Assembly: GCA_037783545.1 (NCBI GenBank)
Contig: JBBELK010001231.1
Coordinates: 248,001-312,000 of the forward strand
DNA: 64,000 bases
Reading direction: 5' to 3'
Origin: Henricia sp. BOLD:AAB3569
Lineage: Eukaryota > Echinodermata > Asteroidea > Spinulosida > Echinasteridae
Positions 43,617-53,912 of the stretch are shown in pieces. The position numbers and the translations under genes were made by a program. Positions within the stretch are counted from its first letter, which is position 1, and each line of letters starts with the position of its first letter. Under the pieces are notes generated by a model. The model saw nothing but the letters and a program-made list of their open reading frames with translations. It ran no database searches and was not told the origin of the DNA.

Positions 43617-44745
43617 GGGTCATTCCGTGTGAAATCACCTAAAATTTCAGAAAATTGGTCGGGGTCCGACTCAGATTTGGACGAAACTTTTTCTAAAAAT
43701 ACCTCAACCTATGTCATGAACATGTACAAAATTTTAGAGGCCAACTCCAACTCATTACTGAGATATAACCTCCAGAAAATGCCTACCCTACCCACTTTTT
43801 CCCAATCGTAGCCATGCCATTGAAGTTTTTTACATTTTTGGAGGCCTGTAGCTCAAAAATGCTTGGGAATTTTTACCTGAAAATTGATATACACATAGAT
43901 TGGCATCCAATCTGCATGATTCTGTTATCAAAAGTACGGTACCACGTTTCCTTTTCGAGAAGTCGCTCCCCGAAAACTCTAATTTTTGATTATCGTGGTA
44001 ACTTTATTTCATTTTTGGCTCCCCATGGTGCCCACATGGATGGTCGGATTGACTTCATATTTGATATGCACACACACTAGGCACATGGGTTTGCTTCATA
44101 TCAAGGACAGAGCAATACCACCCTTTTTGGGGGCGTGGTCAAGGTTTAAAAGTGGGTCCGCAAAGAAAAATGGCAAAATGAGCCTCCTCTTCTGAGGGGT
44201 GGTTCCCCCGAAAGGTCACTACCCAAGCGATTGAAACTTACATATCTTAAAATACTGTATCCAATCTACCTTTGGTATAAAATTTGGTTTGGTATCTTTT
44301 TTCCTTCAAGGTTTTTTGAATTTTTGTAAAAGGTCAATATTTTGCTCAATAACGCTAGTTTTAATTGGATTATACATAGTATACAACCTGTTACTATTAA
44401 AAGGAGAGCAGTCTAATATGTCATATTTAATACCTGTTCAATTCTACAGGTTGTCAGTTCGAATCCAGGTGATGGCAATGTGAGTGTGCCCTTGGGCAAG
44501 ACACTTTGCTATGGACTATCTGGTTTCACCGGGAGCAAATGGATACCTACATGTACACGTATGAGAGTGAAAGTGTTCTGTGTTTGATTGTTCGGCTCTC
44601 ATCATGAGAGTCCAACAGGCAACCAGGACTGTATGCTCTCCAGTGAGCCCAGAGACCAGGGGTAATAATGTGGGCACCTTGCTTTTTTAGTAGATTTGTG
44701 TGCATACTTTAATATGTTATTGGGACACGACAACTGAGTGGTGGG
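43617..44745. repeat. left arm of a 6.7-kb inverted-repeat structure
   Basis: The outer end is GGGTCATTCCGTGTGAAATC, then ACC. The arm matches the inverted sequence 49,205-50,332 over about 1.1 kb with scattered substitutions. It contains an 88-codon frame also present in the other arm, and a SINE-like tail (about 44,450-44,620: GTTCGAATCCAGGTGATGGC, GTGCCCTTGGGCAAGACACT). Homology ends near CACGACAACTGAGTGGTG. Confidence 0.92.
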
Positions 44746-45348
44746 GTGCACTCTGTATGCGAGATGAACTCTGTATGCCTTCAAAAGTGGGCACGTGCAC
44801 CCACAATTATAGACCGTGTAAGTTGACCTTGAGAACGAGCGGGACTCTGCGAGACTCGTTGACTTCCGGAGACCTATAGATAGAAATTATATCACGCGTG
44901 GGGACAGTTTCGTTACCATTTTAACACCGCCTCAAAATTACCGATTCGGGGTCCACTATAAAAATCCTTAAAATCTCATTTATCACCAGTGCGAAATGTT
45001 GATTGAGCAAAAAGTTAATAAAATTTTAAATATTTCTGTGTCTGACATAAACTGGTAACCCTACACGTAATAGAAAAACCATACCGCCATGACACCGCGT
45101 CGCTGGTAGTCTGCAACTGGTGCAAACATTTTGCCGCAGTGTAGTTACCGCGAATTCAAAAGTACTCGATTCGGATTTATACGGTCTTTGCGATTTCCGG
45201 TGAAAAATCAAAGGAGATGAAAAATCACAGGATATCGTCACAGGATCTTGATGATCCTTACGAAAAATGCATCTTTCCAAGGTAAAACTTAAGGTATTAA
45301 ATGAAACATCACTTTTTACTACATGTACCCTTCCAGGTACATGTACCA
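44746..45348. other. unique spacer inside the inverted-repeat structure
   Basis: Not mirrored on the other side. No gene seen on +. A 141-codon minus frame (45,026-45,451) partly overlaps the ACTGG element and has no domain. Confidence 0.5.
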
Positions 45349-46429
45349 CCCAGGTGAAAATTCCAGTTGAAACCAGTTGAACTGGTCTGAACTGGTCCAG
45401 TTGAACTGGGAATTGGTTACTGGTTTTCAACTGGTTCTGAGCTGGTATCAATAGGATGAACTGGTTTTGAATAGGTTTTTAACTGGAATGAACTGGTTAT
45501 AATAGGTCTAACTGGTATTGAACTGTTTCTGAACTGGTTTCCAACTGGTTTCCAACTGGTGCAAGTTAGTGTAGCTGGTTTTGAACTGGTTTCGAACTGG
45601 AATTAACTGGTTTTTAATACTGGTTTTATACTGGTTCACAACTGGTTGTCAATAGGTTGTGAACTGGGCTTAAACTGTTTTCCAACAGGTTTTCAATTGG
45701 TGTACTGGTCCTGAACTGGTTTTAAACTGTTTTCCAACTGGGTTGAACTGGTCCTGAACTGGTTTTAAACTGTTTTCCAACTGGGTACAACTGGTCCTGA
45801 GTTTTGGCACTCCTCAATTGGAACCAATTGGAGAAAAAAAAACAATTGGAAAAAAGACGTCTTATTTAGGTCGTATACATTACTTATACATATTCATACA
45901 TTACTTATACATTCATACACTACTCATACACTACTCATACACTACTCATACACTATACTTATACACTATACTCATACATTATCTTTATGCGCGACTTCTA
46001 TTTATGCTCCACAAAAACCTGCACCCTGTAACCCATGGTTGGCACACACCTACTAATCGAATACCAAATTTAATTTTAATCTCTCGCCACTTTGAGTTTG
46101 TTCATTCCCGACAATTGCCAATTTGCCTATTATCAAGTAACAACCCATTTACAAAAAATCAAAACAACTGCCAAAACTGAAGCAAATTACTTTGTTTACA
46201 CGGTAAATCTGTTCAGTTACATGAATCCCACAATGCATTGCATTAAAACTGTTTTCTAACTGGGCAGAACTGGTCCTGAACTGGTTTTAAACTGTTTTCC
46301 AACTGGGTATAGAACTGGTTTTAAAACTGTTTTCCAACTGTGGGTAGAACTGGTCATGAACTGGTTTTAAACTGTTTTCCAACTGGGTTGAACTGGTCCT
46401 TAACTGGTTTTAAACTGTTTTCCAACTGG

Positions 46430-47285
46430 ATTGAACTGGCCCTTAACTGGTTTTAGACTGTTTTCCAACTGGGTAGAACTGGTTCTGAACTGGTTTTAAA
46501 CTGTTTTCCAACTGGGTAGAACTGGTCATGAAGTGGTTTTAAACTGTTTTACAACTGGGTTGAACTGGTTTTAAACCGTTTTCCAACTGGGTACAACTGG
46601 TCCTGAACTGGTTTTAAACTGTGTTGAAATGGTCCTGCACTGGATTTAAACTGTTTTCCTACTGGGTAGAACTGGTCCTTAACTGGTTTTAAACTGTTTT
46701 CCAACTGGATTGAACTGGTCCTTAACTGGTTTTAAACCGTTTTCCAACTGAATTGAAATGGTCCTTAACTGGTTTTAAACTGTGTTTTCCAACTGGGTAG
46801 AACTTGTCCTGAACTGGTTTTAAACTGTTTTCCAACTGGATTGAACTGGTCCTTAACTGGTTTTAGACTGTTTTCCAACTGGGTAGAACTGGTTCTGAAC
46901 TGGTTTTAAACTGTTTTCCAACTGGGTAGAACTGGTCATGAAGTGGTTTTAAACTGTTTTCCAACTGGGTAGAACTGGTTTTAAACCGTTTTCCAACTGG
47001 GTACAACTGGTCCTGAACTGGTTTTAAACTGTGTTGAAATGGTCCTGCACTGGATTTAAACTGTTTTCCTACTGGGTAGAACTGGTCCTTAACTGGTTTT
47101 AAACTGTTTTCCAACTGGATTGAACTGGTCCTTAACTGGTTTTAAACCGTTTTCCAACTGAATTGAAATGGTCCTTAACTGGTTTTAAACTGTGTTTTCC
47201 AACTGGGTAGAACTTGTCCTGAACTGGTTTTAAACTGTTTTCCAACTGGATTGAACTGGTCCTTAACTGGTTTTAGACTGTTTTC
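46430..47285. repeat. higher-order repeat of about 410 bp in the ACTGG array
   Basis: GGATTGAACTGG(C/T)CCTTAACTGG, TTTTAGACTG recurs at about 46,430, 46,838 and 47,248. Variant landmarks (TTTTAAACCG, CCTGCACTGGATTTAAACTG, ACTGAATTGAAATGGTCC) follow in the same order in each block. Confidence 0.85.
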
Positions 47286-47305
47286 CATCTGGGTAGAACT
47301 GGTTC

Positions 47306-47665
47306 TGGAAAACAGTTTAAAACCAGTTCAGGACCATGCAGTTGTACCCAGTTGGAAAACGGTTTAAAACCAGTTCAACCCAGTTGGAAAACAGTTTAAA
47401 ACCAGTTAAGGACCATTTCAATCCAGTTGGAAAACGGTTTAAAACCAGTTCAACCCAGTTGGAAAACAGTTTAAAACCAGTTCATGACCAGTTCTACCCA
47501 CAGTTGGAAAACAGTTTAAAACCAGTTCTATACCCAGTTGGAAAACAGTTTAAAACCAGTTAAGGACCAGTGTATACCCAGTAGGAAAACAGTTTAAAAC
47601 CAGTGCAGGACCAGTTCAACCCAGTTGGAAAACAGTTTAAAACCAGTTCAGGACCAGTTCAACTT
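47306..47665. repeat. inverted block within the ACTGG array
   Basis: Orientation flips at 47,306 (GGAAAACAGTTTAAAACCAG instead of CTGGTTTTAAACTGTTTTCC) and flips back near 47,665, so that each junction forms a hairpin with neighbouring units. Confidence 0.9.
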
Positions 47666-49204
47666 GTCCTGAACTGGTTTTAAACTGTTTTCCTACTGGG
47701 TAGAACTGGTCCTGAACTGGTTTTAAACTGTTTTCCTACTGGGTAGAACTGGTCCTTAACTGGTTTTAAACTGTTTTCCAACTGGATTGAACTGGTCCTT
47801 AAGTGGTTTTAAACCGTTTTCCAACTGGATAGAACTGGTCATTAACTGGTTTTAAACTGTTTTCCAACTGGGTAGAACTGGTCCTGAACTGGTTTTAAAC
47901 TGTTTTCCAACTGGGTATAGAACTGGTTTTAAACTGTTTTCCAACTGTGGGTAGAACTGGTCATGAACTGGTTTTAAACTGTTTTCCAACTGGGTTGAAC
48001 TGGTTTTGAACTGGTTTTAAACTGTTTTCTAACTGGGTTGAACTGGTTTTAAACCGTTTTCCAACTGGGAACAACTGGTTCTGAACTGGTTTTAAACTCT
48101 TTTCCAACTGTGGGTAGAACTGGTCCTGAACTGGTTTTAAACTGTTTTCCAACTGGGTAGAACTGGTTCCGAACTGGTTTCAAACTGTTTTTGAACAGGT
48201 TGCAGAAACCAGTTATCAACTGGTCTCTGGTAACTGGTTTCTGCAACTAGGTTCCAACTGGCCCTGTGACCAGTTAGTAACTGGTTTCTGCAACTGGTTT
48301 CGGCCCCATACTGTCAATTAAAATAAGGACCAGTTGGTAACTAGTTACTGCAACTGGTTTCGGCCCCGAACTTTCAATATAGAAACCAGTTGGTAACTAG
48401 TTCCTGCAACTGGTTTCAACTGGCCCTGTGCTGACAAAATTTAAGGGACCAGTTGATAACTGGTTTCTGCAACTGGTTTCAATTGGCCCGGTGCTGTCAA
48501 TAGTGAATTGGTAACTTGTTTCTAAAACTGCATGGTTCCAACTGGCACAGTGACCAGTTGGTAACTGGTGTCTGCAACCGGTTTCAACTGGCCCTGTGCT
48601 GTCACAGATGCAACTGGGTTTATTATAAACTGGCTCTGTGCCGGAAAAAAAAGGTGATCAGTTGGTAACTGGTTGTATCGGCTGGTTTCAGCTGGTCCAT
48701 TCACAGAATTGCCCGGGTGGAAACTGGTTTCAACTGGCCCGGGCCGTCCTGACAAAGGTGACCAAAAAGCGCAACTTGTTTAATAGTCCCGTGCTGAAAC
48801 GCGTACACTGATCATGCGAAATCAGATAGTTGATGTAACTGGTTTTGACCGATTTCAACTTGTCGGAAAATTACCAGTTGATAACTGGTTTCATCAACTG
48901 GTTTCTGTTGATCTCGCAAATTGTTACCAGTTGGTAACTGGTTTCTTCAACTGGTTATAACTGGTCCCAGTTGGTCTCGCTAAAATTACCAGTTTTAACT
49001 GGATTTCTAAAGTTGTTCTAACTGGCTCCAGTTGGCCCCCAGTTGATTCCAGTTGCGTTCAACAGGTACCAATTGGTGCCAGTTAATCCCAGTTGAAACC
49101 AGTTAAAAGTTTAACTGGTTTCAACTGGAATTTTCACCTGGGCACAGAGACCGGGATTATAGCCACCAACCTGGGATTTCACCAAAATCTTGGATTCATC
49201 AGTC

Positions 49205-50332
49205 TGTTACAGTACACCACTCAGTTGTCGTGCCCCAATAACATATTATAGTTCGCACACAAATCTACTACATGTATAAACATGATTACCCCTGGGCTCA
49301 CTGGAGAGCATACATGTATAGCACTGGTTGCCTGTTAGACTCTCATGATGAGAGCCCAACAATCAAACACAGAACACTTTCACTCTCATACATGTACATG
49401 TACATGTAGGTACATGTATCCATTTGCTCCCGGTGAAGCCAGGTAGTCCATAGCAAAGCATCTTGCCCAAGGGCACACCCACATTGCCATCACCTAGATT
49501 TGAACTGACAACCTGTATAATTGAACAGGTATTAAATATGATTAGACTGCTCTCATAGTAACATGTTGTACACTGTATACATGTATAATGCAATTAAAAC
49601 TAGCGTTTTTGAGCAATATATTGACCTTTTACAAAAATTCAAAAAACCATGAAGGAAAAAAGATACCAAACCAAATTTTATACCAAAGGTAGATTGGATA
49701 CAGTATTTTAAGATGTGTAAGTTTCAATCGCTTGGGTAGTGACCTATCGGGGGAACCACCCCTCAGAAGAGGAGGCTCATTTTGCCATTTTTCTTTGCGG
49801 ACCCACTTTTAAACCTTGACCACGCCCCCAAAAAGGGTGGAATTGCTTTGTCCTTGATGTGAAGCAAACCCATGTGCCTAGTGTGTGTGCATATAAAATA
49901 TGAAGTCAATCCGACCATCCATGTGGGCACCATGGGGAGCCAAAAATGAAATAAAGTTACCACGATAATCAAAAATTAGAGTTTTCGGGGAGCGACATCT
50001 CGAAAAGGAAACGTGGTACCGTACTTTTGATAACAGAATCATGCAGATTGGATGCCAATCTATGTGTATATCAATTTTCAGGTAAAAATTCCCAAGCATT
50101 TTTGAGCTACAGGCCTCCAAAAATGTAAAAAACTTCAATGGCACGGCTACGATTGGGAAAAAGTGGGTAGGGTAGGCATTTTCTGGAGGTCATATCTTAG
50201 TAATGAGTTGGAGTTGGCCTCTAAAATTTTGTACATGTTCATGACATAGGTTGAAGTATTTTTAGAAAAAGTTTTGTCCAAATCCGAGTCGGACCCCTGA
50301 CAACCTCTAGGTGATTTCACACGGAATGACCC
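49205..50332. repeat. right arm of the 6.7-kb inverted-repeat structure
   Basis: Mirror of 43,617-44,745. It ends GGTGATTTCACACGGAATGA then CCC at 50,332. Differences from the left arm include extra TACATG repeats near 49,390-49,425 and point changes. Its outer end is 32 bp from the donor of the candidate exon 50,364-50,407. Confidence 0.92.
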
Positions 50333-50363
50333 AATTAAGAGTTTTAACAGATCCGCAATTTAC

Positions 50364-50407
50364 CTTTTCCAAGAAGCCGCCGTCATACGGCAGTACACGA
50401 CTCCATC
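50364..50407 (-). CDS. unidentified minus-strand gene, internal exon (candidate)
   Basis: 44-nt candidate exon with acceptor TTGTTTTCGCTTTCAG and donor AAAAG|GTAAAT. Read from phase 0 it gives DGVVYCRMTAASWKR and leaves phase 2, which fits the microexon at 42,408-42,441. DGVVYC is mildly reminiscent of DOMON-domain proteins, but this is too short to call. In phase 1 it reads WSRVLPYDGGFLEK and would join the candidate exon at 50,815-50,980. Confidence 0.4.
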
Positions 50408-50510
50408 CTGAAAGCGAAAACAACAATCAGATTAGAAGGATGGTTACTTGATTAATTAAGCCCCATTATAAGCAAGGAATCATATTAAACAAGTTCATTT
50501 CACTCAACCC

Positions 50511-50612
50511 TAGACAAGGTTACCTCGGCTCGAAATTGTTCATGTGGTAGCCTAATCTTTTTAGAGATTACCACATGAAAAAAATCGAGCCGAGGTAACC
50601 TAAGCTTGTCTA
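50511..50612. repeat. hairpin, about 45-bp arms
   Basis: TAGACAAGGTTACCTCGGCT, CGA and CATGTGGTA on the left mirror TACCACATG, TCGAGCCGAGGTAACCTAAG and CTTGTCTA on the right. Confidence 0.85.
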
Positions 50613-50814
50613 ACCATAGAGCAAGGAACTGTTCCTTGCTGACTATGGTCTAACTCAACCCACGTATTTTAAATCCCGAACCCCACATAACTAATTTTCC
50701 CTTCTTCAAGCATGTCGAGTAGGTTAAAGACCCACAAAAACTTTAATTCTTACCATTCCCACATAGCATGAAAACATAGGAATAGGATAACCGTTACAAT
50801 CGTAGTTTACGTAC

Positions 50815-50980
50815 CTAAAAATTCCACTAGCGTAGATTGTCGAGGACGCCCCGTATCATCACCAGCATCTTGACCGGCCGTCGGCAGTTCGTCTGCCTGC
50901 TGCTTCCACGGTTCATTGCGTCCGGAATGCGGTGCATGGTTATACGTAACCGAAGAATGGAAACGCGGGCTTGGGCGACT
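50815..50980 (-). CDS. alternative upstream exon of the minus-strand gene (weak)
   Basis: Bounded by a weak acceptor (GTCCAG) and donor TTTTTAG|GTACGT. The open frame (SRPSPRFHSS...RPRQSTLVEFL) is Ser/Pro/Gln-rich and leaves phase 1, which fits only the less favoured reading of exon 50,364-50,407. No family recognised; it may simply be an open stretch. Confidence 0.2.
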
Positions 50981-50984
50981 CTGG

Positions 50985-51375
50985 ACAGCATTTTTGGAAT
51001 CGATTCCGATTCCAATCGATCGCAATTCTAGCTACCCGGAATCGATTCCATAATTAAGTGGCACTGAGCGGTACTGAACGTTTTATGATATGATATCAGA
51101 ACCAAGCCGAGTATACTCTTGCAAAACCCCATCTTCCTTTCGCAAGAGTCTTTGCTGCACACCGGAAACTCGGTAACTCGGTGTGCAGCGTGCAGCAAAG
51201 ACCCTTGCGAAAGGAAGACGGCAAAACCCGTGTATTTTGGTTCCGGAATTTCTAAGAATCGGCATGCATTCGGCAACCTATCACTGGGGATCGAATCTAG
51301 ATAAAAGGAATCGATTCCTGAAAATTTGGAATAGTGACTCAGATTCTTAAAGTGGAATCGATTCTACTCGAGTAC
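50985..51375. repeat. GGAATCGATTCC-rich patch with a hairpin
   Basis: The palindrome GGAATCGATTCC or close variants occur at about 50,997-51,010, 51,037-51,050, 51,308-51,317 and 51,353-51,364. Inside, 51,131-51,219 is a strong hairpin (ATCTTCCTTTCGCAAGAGTC, TTTGCTGCACACCG mirrored to 51,219). Confidence 0.75.
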
Positions 51376-51427
51376 TCCAGCGTGGAATCGCCCAAGCAGA
51401 CGCCCACATAGCATCAGAGAGTACACC

Positions 51428-51630
51428 AGCAGCCAATTTCACGAAACTTTACGCAATTGCGTAAGTCCACTTATGCCATAAGTTATTGCGTAACTTGCGC
51501 AATAAGTTAATAAGCGTTTCACGAAAGTTGCGCCACAACAGGTATGGCGCAACTCGCCGACTTACGCCATAACATGTGGTGTAACTTACGCAATGGTTTT
51601 AGGTGGCGTAACTCATTGCTTTGTGTCGCA
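51428..51630. promoter_or_regulatory. left TIR and subterminal repeats of the Harbinger element
   Basis: After the TIR, short motifs of the type GCGTAA(C/G)TTACGC, TTGCGCAATAA and GCGCAACTCGCC recur about every 15-30 bp up to the start codon at 51,642. Such arrays are likely transposase or Myb-protein binding sites and also hold the transposase promoter. The right end (60,690-60,841) has the same motif set. Confidence 0.6.
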
Positions 51631-51641
51631 AAGCATGAAAG

Positions 51642-51833
51642 ATGGCGTTAATGCTGCTTCTTGCAGAACGCGAGCGCCGAAGGGCCCTCCGCCGTGAACG
51701 TCTATTTCGCGACAGATCGAACCCGCTAGATTTTCTCGATGATGATGAAATTAGAGGGCGCTATAGATTTTCCCGATATGGAATTTTCAGAATTGTCGAT
51801 GATTTGCGACATGCTTTGGAGCATCGCACTAAG
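51642..51833 (+). CDS. Harbinger transposase, exon 1
   Basis: The start ATG at 51,642 lies about 200 bp inside the left TIR. The exon reads MALMLLLAERERRRALRRER, then FLDDDEIRGRYRFSRYGIFR and ends DDLRHALEHRTK at donor AAG|GTATTG, phase 0. The basic N-terminus followed by a FRFSR-like segment is the usual start of HARBI1-family transposases. A second in-frame ATG lies three codons later; I chose the first because nothing distinguishes them. With exons 2-4 the protein is 347 residues, close to the roughly 350 usual for HARBI1-type proteins. Confidence 0.88.
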
Positions 51834-52267
51834 GTATTGGCTTAGGTAGGGGCGTTTTCTCATACATGTACTACTACTAGTAGTTAATTGGCCTCCTAAT
51901 TTTACCTTTTTGCAAAGTACACGAAGGACCTATACATATTTTTTTTTTTTATAGAGTAGTTGAGTAGCGCCCCCATGTGAAGTAACAAAATACCGCTGGG
52001 ACGGTATCTTGAGTGTGGGCGGAGCATGAAGTATCAGTGACTTATAGAGGAAAGCAAATAAACATGTACATCTTTTCTTTTTTTCAATTCAACATCACTT
52101 CTTTTTTTATTTCCCTTTACTTGCACAATAAATATAACGGAATAGGTTCAAAACTTAAAATATTGTACATAGACTTTAAGTTACTAAATTCTTTTTTACA
52201 AAAACAAATATGGAATAAATTATCATAGACATAGGCAGAATTAGGCCTAAGAATAAATATTTTCATA

Positions 52268-52401
52268 CTAGACGTAGCTAAGATAATCTCAGCTCTTGCT
52301 TTATCATTTGTCATTGTGATGTGGTCTTTTAGCAGTAGAAAAGACCACATCCCAATGACAAATGATAAAGGAAGAGCTGAGATTATCTTAGCTGTACTAG
52401 A
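52268..52401. repeat. hairpin in transposase intron 1
   Basis: CTAAGATAATCTCAGCTCTT, TTTATCATTTGTCATTG and GATGTGGTCTTTT are mirrored through an AGCAGTAG centre, with arms of about 60 bp. Probably a small foldback insertion. Confidence 0.88.
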
Positions 52402-52505
52402 CCCACGAAACTTTTATCTTTAATTGAATTTTCACCAACTACATGTATGTATTTTTTAAAAGGTTCATCTTAAAGTTTCATTTCCATGTTATTTCTTAAA
52501 TACAG

Positions 52506-52746
52506 CGGAGTAATCCAATTTCACCATGCCATCAAGTGCTAGCATCCCTTCGTTTTTACGCAACAGGCTCCTTCTATAGTATGCATGCAGACTTACATGA
52601 TGTGTCTGCATCATCAGTCTGCAGGATACTACACAGAGTGTCAAGGGCTCTTGGAGATACAATCAATGATAGCGTCGTATTTCCCACCAATGCAAGAGAT
52701 GTTACTCAGACTAAGCATGATTTCTTCCTAAAGGCTGGCTTCCCAG
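52506..52746 (+). CDS. Harbinger transposase, exon 2
   Basis: 241-nt exon, acceptor TTTCTTAAATACAG, donor CCCAG|GTAAAA. It reads RSNPISPCHQVLASLRFYAT, GSFYSMHADLHDVSASSVCR, then ILHRVSRALGDTI and ends DFFLKAGFP. The L.SLRFYATGSF...VS.SSV.RI..RVSRAL pattern is the helix-turn-helix and pre-catalytic region typical of PIF/Harbinger transposases. One base carries into exon 3. Confidence 0.92.
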
Positions 52747-53005
52747 GTAAAATTTGAGTACAAGGCTACACACTCCAAAGTAGGCCTACATGACGTACAT
52801 GTATCTTTCTGTGCAAATCAAAGCACACAAAACCTAGGTTTTATCACAATGTGCCAAACTGTCAGAATTCATTTTAACCATGTTCAGTACGTGTAAAATA
52901 CAGTAACATTCAAAGTAAAGCATACATTCATTTACACATTTTTTTTCTAGTTCTAGAGAGGAGAAAAAATTGTTAACATTGTTTGGATTATCTTCTTTTT
53001 TAAAG

Positions 53006-53231
53006 GTGTGATCGGGGCAATTGATTGCACACATGTTCGTCTCTATGGGTCACCTATGGGAGATGAAGAGCATGTATTTGTGAACCGAAAGGGTTTCCAT
53101 AGTCTTAATGTGCAAATGATTTGTAATGCCACCTATAAGGTGACCAACGTGGTAGCCAGGTGGCCAGGTTCCAGCCACGACAGTGCCATCCTGCAAGCCA
53201 GTGTCATTGGAGATATGTTTGAACAAGGAAG
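53006..53231 (+). CDS. Harbinger transposase, exon 3 (first catalytic Asp)
   Basis: 226-nt exon, acceptor TTCTTTTTTAAAG, donor GGAAG|GTTTGT. It reads GVIGAIDCTHVRLYGSPMGD, EEHVFVNRKGFHSLNVQMIC, NATYKVTNVVARWPGSSHDS, then AILQASVIGDMF. AIDCTHV contains the first catalytic Asp of the DDE triad, and WPGSSHDSAIL is a family hallmark. Phase agrees with exons 2 and 4. Confidence 0.95.
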
Positions 53232-53389
53232 GTTTGTATTATAACAAGTCCAAACCATTGCTTTCTCATTAAATTACTATTTATCTATGAATGCAGTACA
53301 CATTTTTCTTTTTGGGGGAGGGGTGCAGATTTCTAACTTTAACTTTCAATTCTATGTAGTATTGTATTAAATGTTTTCTTCCCTTACAG

Positions 53390-53774
53390 ACTTGATGGAT
53401 TCCTTGTCGGCGACTCTGGTTATGCCTTGCGACCCTGGTTGATGACTCCTTATGGGAACCCACAAACCAGGGGAGAGCGAAGGTTTAACTCCAGCTTGAA
53501 GCGAACCAGGGTCACAATTGAGCAGGTTTTTGGTCAGCTGAAACGGAGGTTCCCCTGTTTGGCATTTGGTCTGCGAGTGAGCCCTAGGAGGGCAAGCAGC
53601 ATAGTTGTTGCTTGTACCATTCTCCACAACAAGGCCAAAGAGTTTGGGGAACCTGAAATGGATGACGGTCAAGCTGGTGTCGAGGAGGTGGAAGCTGCCC
53701 CTTACAATGGCCCCCTTCGCGATGGCCGTGCTTTCAGAGATCAACTTGTTATTCGGCACTTCAGCAATGTTTAA
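53390..53774 (+). CDS. Harbinger transposase, exon 4 (second Asp and Glu)
   Basis: 385-nt terminal coding exon after CTTCCCTTACAG. LDGFLVGDSGYALRPWLMTP holds the second catalytic Asp (GDSGY). RTRVTIEQVFGQLKRRFPCL holds the Glu (TIEQVFG). Then VVACTILHNKAKEFGEP is the conserved C-terminal CCILHN-type helix. The stop TAA is at 53,772-53,774 and AATAAA at 53,874. All three catalytic residues and all splice sites are intact, so the transposase looks functional by sequence. Confidence 0.95.
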
Positions 53775-53873
53775 AATTATATACTTTTGTGGGTTGTCTA
53801 GTGCAAATGCAGATGGATTATTTTGTTTACGCAGGTTTTTGTAAACTCAGACGGTCCAAAATTGGTATCTCTA

Positions 53874-53879
53874 AATAAA
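53874..53879 (+). terminator. poly(A) signal of the transposase gene
   Basis: AATAAA 100 nt after the stop codon, in the context CTCTAAATAAATTCTTGC. Confidence 0.65.
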
Positions 53880-53912
53880 TTCTTGCATTCCAATTGATGA
53901 AGTAGGGTGAAG

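Larger units (their letters stand above)
45349..49142. mobile_element. 3.8-kb ACTGG-repeat element with terminal inverted repeats
   Basis: The ends are perfect inverted copies for 30 bp: CCCAGGTGAAAATTCCAGTT then GAAACCAGTT at 45,349-45,378, and AACTGGTTTCAACTGGAATT then TTCACCTGGG at 49,113-49,142. The interior is mostly a 43-bp unit (AACTGGTTTTAAACTGTTTT, CCAACTGGGTTGAACTGG, TCCTT) plus looser AACTGG-rich arrays at both ends. It has an insert of non-repeat DNA at about 45,835-46,245 and an inverted block at about 47,306-47,665. No coding frame other than repeat translation (NSLKPV...). Flanks show no clear target duplication. Confidence 0.85.

Noticed and set aside
43814-44080. 88-codon protein conserved at 43.8 and 49.9 kb
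   Set aside because: Its conservation reflects the inverted-repeat arms; substitutions between arms show no codon-position bias that I can see, and no domain is recognisable.
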